The notes beneath the pieces were generated by a model, which saw only the letters and a program-made list of their open reading frames with translations, was not told the DNA's origin and searched no databases. Source: Rhodobacterales bacterium (GTDB taxonomy: Bacteria; Pseudomonadota; Alphaproteobacteria; Rhodobacterales; Rhodobacteraceae). From it: a DNA stretch of 64,000 nucleotides. Numbering within the stretch: position 1 is the stretch's first letter; every line of letters begins with the position of its first letter. Positions 61,519 to 64,000 of the stretch are shown here, piece by piece. The translations under genes and the position numbers were made by a program. The stretch covers positions 50,141 to 114,140 of the forward strand of contig PDRW01000023.1 in assembly GCA_002746935.1 (NCBI GenBank), written 5' to 3'.

Positions 61519-62502
61519 ATGGCGTGGAAACACTGGGCACTCGGAACCATTCTGGCCATCGGTCTCGCCGGGGGGGGCTATGCCTATTGGCAGAGTGTTG
61601 CCGGCGCCCAATTGCCTGACGGGATTGCCAGTTCCAACGGGCGACTGGAAGCGGAACGGATCGACGTTGCCTCGAAACTGCCCGGGCGCGTTGCTGAAGT
61701 TCTGGTGTCCGAAGGCCAGTGGGTCGAGGCGGACACGCTGGTGGCCCGGATGGATACCGTCGAGCTTGAGGCGCAGTTGCGGCAGGCGCAGGCGTCGGTG
61801 CTTCAGGCGCAGCAGCAGGAGCAGCAGGCCAACGCGCTGTTGCATCAGCGGCAATCGGAGCTGGCCTTTGCGCAGGCGGAATTCGCCCGGGTCGAAAAAC
61901 TGGCCGAGGATTCCTATGCCTCGCAGGGGCGGCTGGACCGGCAACGCACCGCGCTGGAGACGGCCGAGGCCGGTGTCTCCGCCGCCGAGGCCGGGATTTC
62001 CCTCGCGCAGGCGTCCATCACCGCGGCCCAGGCTTCGGTGGACCGCCTGTCCAGCACGATCGACGACGCCCGGCTGACCGCCCCCCGCGCGGGCCGCGTG
62101 CAATATGTGCTGGCCAAACCCGGCGAGGTCATCGGCGCGGGCGGACGGGTGGTGACGCTGACCGATCTGTCTGATGTCTACATGACGGTCTTTCTGCCCG
62201 CGCGCGAAGCGGGGCGGCTGGCCGTCGGGGCGGAGGCGCGGATCATCCTTGATCCGGTGCCCGATTATGTGATCCCGGCCAAGGTCACCTTCGTGGCCAG
62301 CACCGCGCAGTTCACGCCGAAATCGGTCGAGACCGAGGAAGAGCGTGATCAGCTGATGTTCCGGGTCAAGCTGAGCATCGCGCCCGAGCTGCTCTCGGAC
62401 TATCAGGAGCGCGCGAAAGCGGGCATTGCCGGGGTCGGCTATGTGCAGGTCGATGAGGCCACGCCCTGGCCCGCTGCGCTCGCGGTGAAACTGCCGCAAT
62501 GA
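61519..62502 (+). CDS. HlyD-family periplasmic adaptor (YhiI-like)
   Basis: 327 aa. One N-terminal membrane segment ([19 protein letters not shown]), then a biotinyl-lipoyl half ([20 protein letters not shown]), a long Gln/Ala-rich coiled-coil hairpin (about 90-180), and the second lipoyl half plus beta-barrel ([20 protein letters not shown]). Links an inner-membrane ABC exporter to an outer-membrane channel. The stop overlaps the next gene by four bases (ATGA). Confidence 0.9.
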   Translation: MAWKHWALGTILAIGLAGGGYAYWQSVAGAQLPDGIASSNGRLEAERIDVASKLPGRVAEVLVSEGQWVEADTLVARMDTVELEAQLRQAQASVLQAQQQEQQANALLHQRQSELAFAQAEFARVEKLAEDSYASQGRLDRQRTALETAEAGVSAAEAGISLAQASITAAQASVDRLSSTIDDARLTAPRAGRVQYVLAKPGEVIGAGGRVVTLTDLSDVYMTVFLPAREAGRLAVGAEARIILDPVPDYVIPAKVTFVASTAQFTPKSVETEEERDQLMFRVKLSIAPELLSDYQERAKAGIAGVGYVQVDEATPWPAALAVKLPQ

Positions 62503-64000
62503 CCCGCGCACCGGTCGCCCGGCTGGCCTCGGTCACGCATCGCTATGGCGCGGTCGCGGCGCTGGAGGACGTGACGCTCGACATTCCGGCGGGCTGCATG
62601 GCGGGGCTGATCGGGCCGGATGGCGTGGGCAAATCCACGATGCTGGCGCTGGTCGCCGGGGTGCGGCGTTTGCAAAGCGGATCGGCGCAGGTGCTCGGCG
62701 GCGACATCACCGACCGCAGCCATCTGAAGCTGTGCAACCACCGGATCGCCTATATGCCGCAGGGGCTGGGGCGGAACCTCTACCCGACCCTTACCGTGCG
62801 CGAAAACCTCGATTTCTTTGGCCGCCTGTTCGGCCAGTCCGAGGCCGAGCGCCGTGCCCGGATCGACCAGCTTCTTGCCGCCACCGGGCTCGACCCGTTT
62901 CCCGACCGGCCCGCGGGCAAGCTCTCGGGCGGGATGAAACAGAAGCTCTCGCTCTGTTCGGCGCTGATCCACGACCCCGATCTGGTGATCCTGGACGAGC
63001 CGACCACCGGCGTCGATCCGCTCTCGCGCCAGCAGTTCTGGGATCTGATCGACCGCATCCGCGCCGCGCGCCCGGGAATGAGCGTGATCACCGCCACCGC
63101 CTACATGGAAGAGGCCGAGCGCTTCGACTGGCTGGCGGCGGTCAACAATGGCAAGGTGATTGCCACCGGTTCGCCGGAGGACATTCGCAGCCACGCCGGG
63201 CAACCCACGCTGGAGCGTGCCTTCATCGCCATGCTGCCCGAGGCCGAACGTCAGGGCCACCGCGAGGTGATCGTGCCGCCGCGCGAGGCCTTCGAGGGGC
63301 CACCGGCGGTCGAAGCACAAGGGCTGACCCAACACTTTGGCGATTTCACCGCCGTCGATCATGTGGATTTCCAGATCGGCCAGGGCGAGATTTTCGGCTT
63401 CCTCGGCTCCAACGGCTGCGGCAAGACCACCACCATGAAAATGCTCACCGGCCTGTTGCCCGCCAGCGAAGGGCGGGCGCTCCTGTTTGGCGAAACGCTC
63501 GACGCCGATGACATGGTGACGCGGCAGCGCGTGGGCTACATGTCGCAGTCGTTTTCGCTCTACAGCGAGCTGACCGTCCGCCGGAACCTTGAGCTTCACG
63601 CCGCCGGGCGGGTGGAGGAGATGCTGACCACCTTCGATCTGGTGGAAGAGGCCGACAAGCGCCCCGACAGCCTGCCGCTGGGTATCCGGCAGCGGTTGCA
63701 GCTGGCGGTCGCGGTGATCCATGCGCCCGAAGTGCTGATCCTCGACGAGCCGACCTCGGGCGTGGATCCGGTGGCGCGCGATGCCTTCTGGCAGCATCTG
63801 GTGGATCTGTCGCGCAACCACGGGGTGACGATCTTCGTTTCCACCCATTTCATGAACGAGGCCGAGCGCTGCGACCGGATCTCGCTGATGCATGCGGGCC
63901 GGGTCATGGCGGTGGGCGCCCCGGCGGAGCTGGCGCGCGGCAAGGGCACCGATGATCTGAACGCGGCCTTCGTGGCCTATCTGCGCGAGGCGGCGGGGGA
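62499..64000 (+). CDS. RbbA/YhiH-type ABC protein (N-terminal part)
   Basis: Starts at ATG 62499, overlapping the HlyD stop, and continues past the window; 500 codons are visible. Two ABC domains in tandem: the first with GPDGVGKST (39-47), [21 protein letters not shown]; the second with GSNGCGKTT (about 303-311), LPLGIRQRL in place of LSGGQ, and [12 protein letters not shown]. This is the RbbA/YhiH class, which carries a C-terminal ABC-2 permease. In the second domain the stretch after NLELHA appears about ten residues shorter than I recall for the family. Likely an exporter with the HlyD protein. Confidence 0.88.
   Translation, partial: MTRAPVARLASVTHRYGAVAALEDVTLDIPAGCMAGLIGPDGVGKSTMLALVAGVRRLQSGSAQVLGGDITDRSHLKLCNHRIAYMPQGLGRNLYPTLTVRENLDFFGRLFGQSEAERRARIDQLLAATGLDPFPDRPAGKLSGGMKQKLSLCSALIHDPDLVILDEPTTGVDPLSRQQFWDLIDRIRAARPGMSVITATAYMEEAERFDWLAAVNNGKVIATGSPEDIRSHAGQPTLERAFIAMLPEAERQGHREVIVPPREAFEGPPAVEAQGLTQHFGDFTAVDHVDFQIGQGEIFGFLGSNGCGKTTTMKMLTGLLPASEGRALLFGETLDADDMVTRQRVGYMSQSFSLYSELTVRRNLELHAAGRVEEMLTTFDLVEEADKRPDSLPLGIRQRLQLAVAVIHAPEVLILDEPTSGVDPVARDAFWQHLVDLSRNHGVTIFVSTHFMNEAERCDRISLMHAGRVMAVGAPAELARGKGTDDLNAAFVAYLREAAG

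Noticed and set aside
1-64000. CRISPR arrays, tRNA/rRNA genes, insertion sequences, prophage or integrase
   Set aside because: Looked for regular direct repeats, tRNA-like boxes, transposase or integrase motifs and paired terminal repeats; none convincing.

Overview
The window looks like a chromosomal segment of a Rhodobacteraceae-type alphaproteobacterium. It is GC-rich, with many GTG/TTG starts. It has the ccoNOQP-ccoGHIS block behind FNR boxes, an sdhCDAB locus next to mesaconyl-CoA hydratase and malyl-CoA thioesterase-like genes as in Rhodobacter relatives, and a Rhodobacterales-type intergenic palindrome. I see no tRNA, rRNA, insertion sequence, prophage or CRISPR.

Layout. 1-2125 (minus): end of a YejAB-type peptide ABC importer. 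2296-7272: tethered cytochrome c, prephenate dehydratase, a conserved unknown, an MBL-fold hydrolase and an acyl-CoA dehydrogenase. 7389-16732 (plus): Sua5, a YadGH-like ABC exporter, an S49 peptidase, a 54-aa zinc-ribbon-like protein, a Ca/Na antiporter, an SDR, uvrC, pgsA, moaD and moaE. 16923-26455: universal stress protein divergent from ccoNOQP, then ccoGHIS, with one FNR box assigned to each divergent promoter. 26472-28111: a LuxR-type regulator with a degenerate receiver, and an unknown periplasmic protein. 28239-35406 (minus): mcl2-like, NnrU-like, mch, and sdhC-sdhD-sdhA-(sulfotransferase-like)-sdhB.

36429-51205 (plus) is the most unusual part. About 14.8 kb reads in one direction after a 1-kb gene-free stretch and is visibly less GC-rich than its surroundings. 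It holds three consecutive pairs of a large dynamin-like GTPase and a small GTPase. These are followed by a dual-specificity-type phosphatase fused to a roadblock-like domain, an ABC-type ATPase with no LSGGQ motif and a phosphatase-like but cysteine-less tail, a single-chain ferredoxin/FAD-NAD reductase/truncated globin/zinc-ribbon protein, and a degenerate GFA-fold protein. I know of no described system with this composition. My reading is a redox- or NO/O2-linked membrane-remodelling or signalling machine, but that function is inference.

51373-61190: a small universal stress protein, a TRAP transporter (DctP-Q-M), a cupin-type XRE regulator, and a catabolic set (GabT/DavT-like aminotransferase, glutaryl-CoA dehydrogenase, semialdehyde dehydrogenase, CaiB-type CoA-transferase). 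Together these fit uptake and breakdown of 5-aminovalerate/glutarate or a related C5 compound. 61519-64000: HlyD-type adaptor and the start of an RbbA/YhiH-type ABC protein, running off the window edge.
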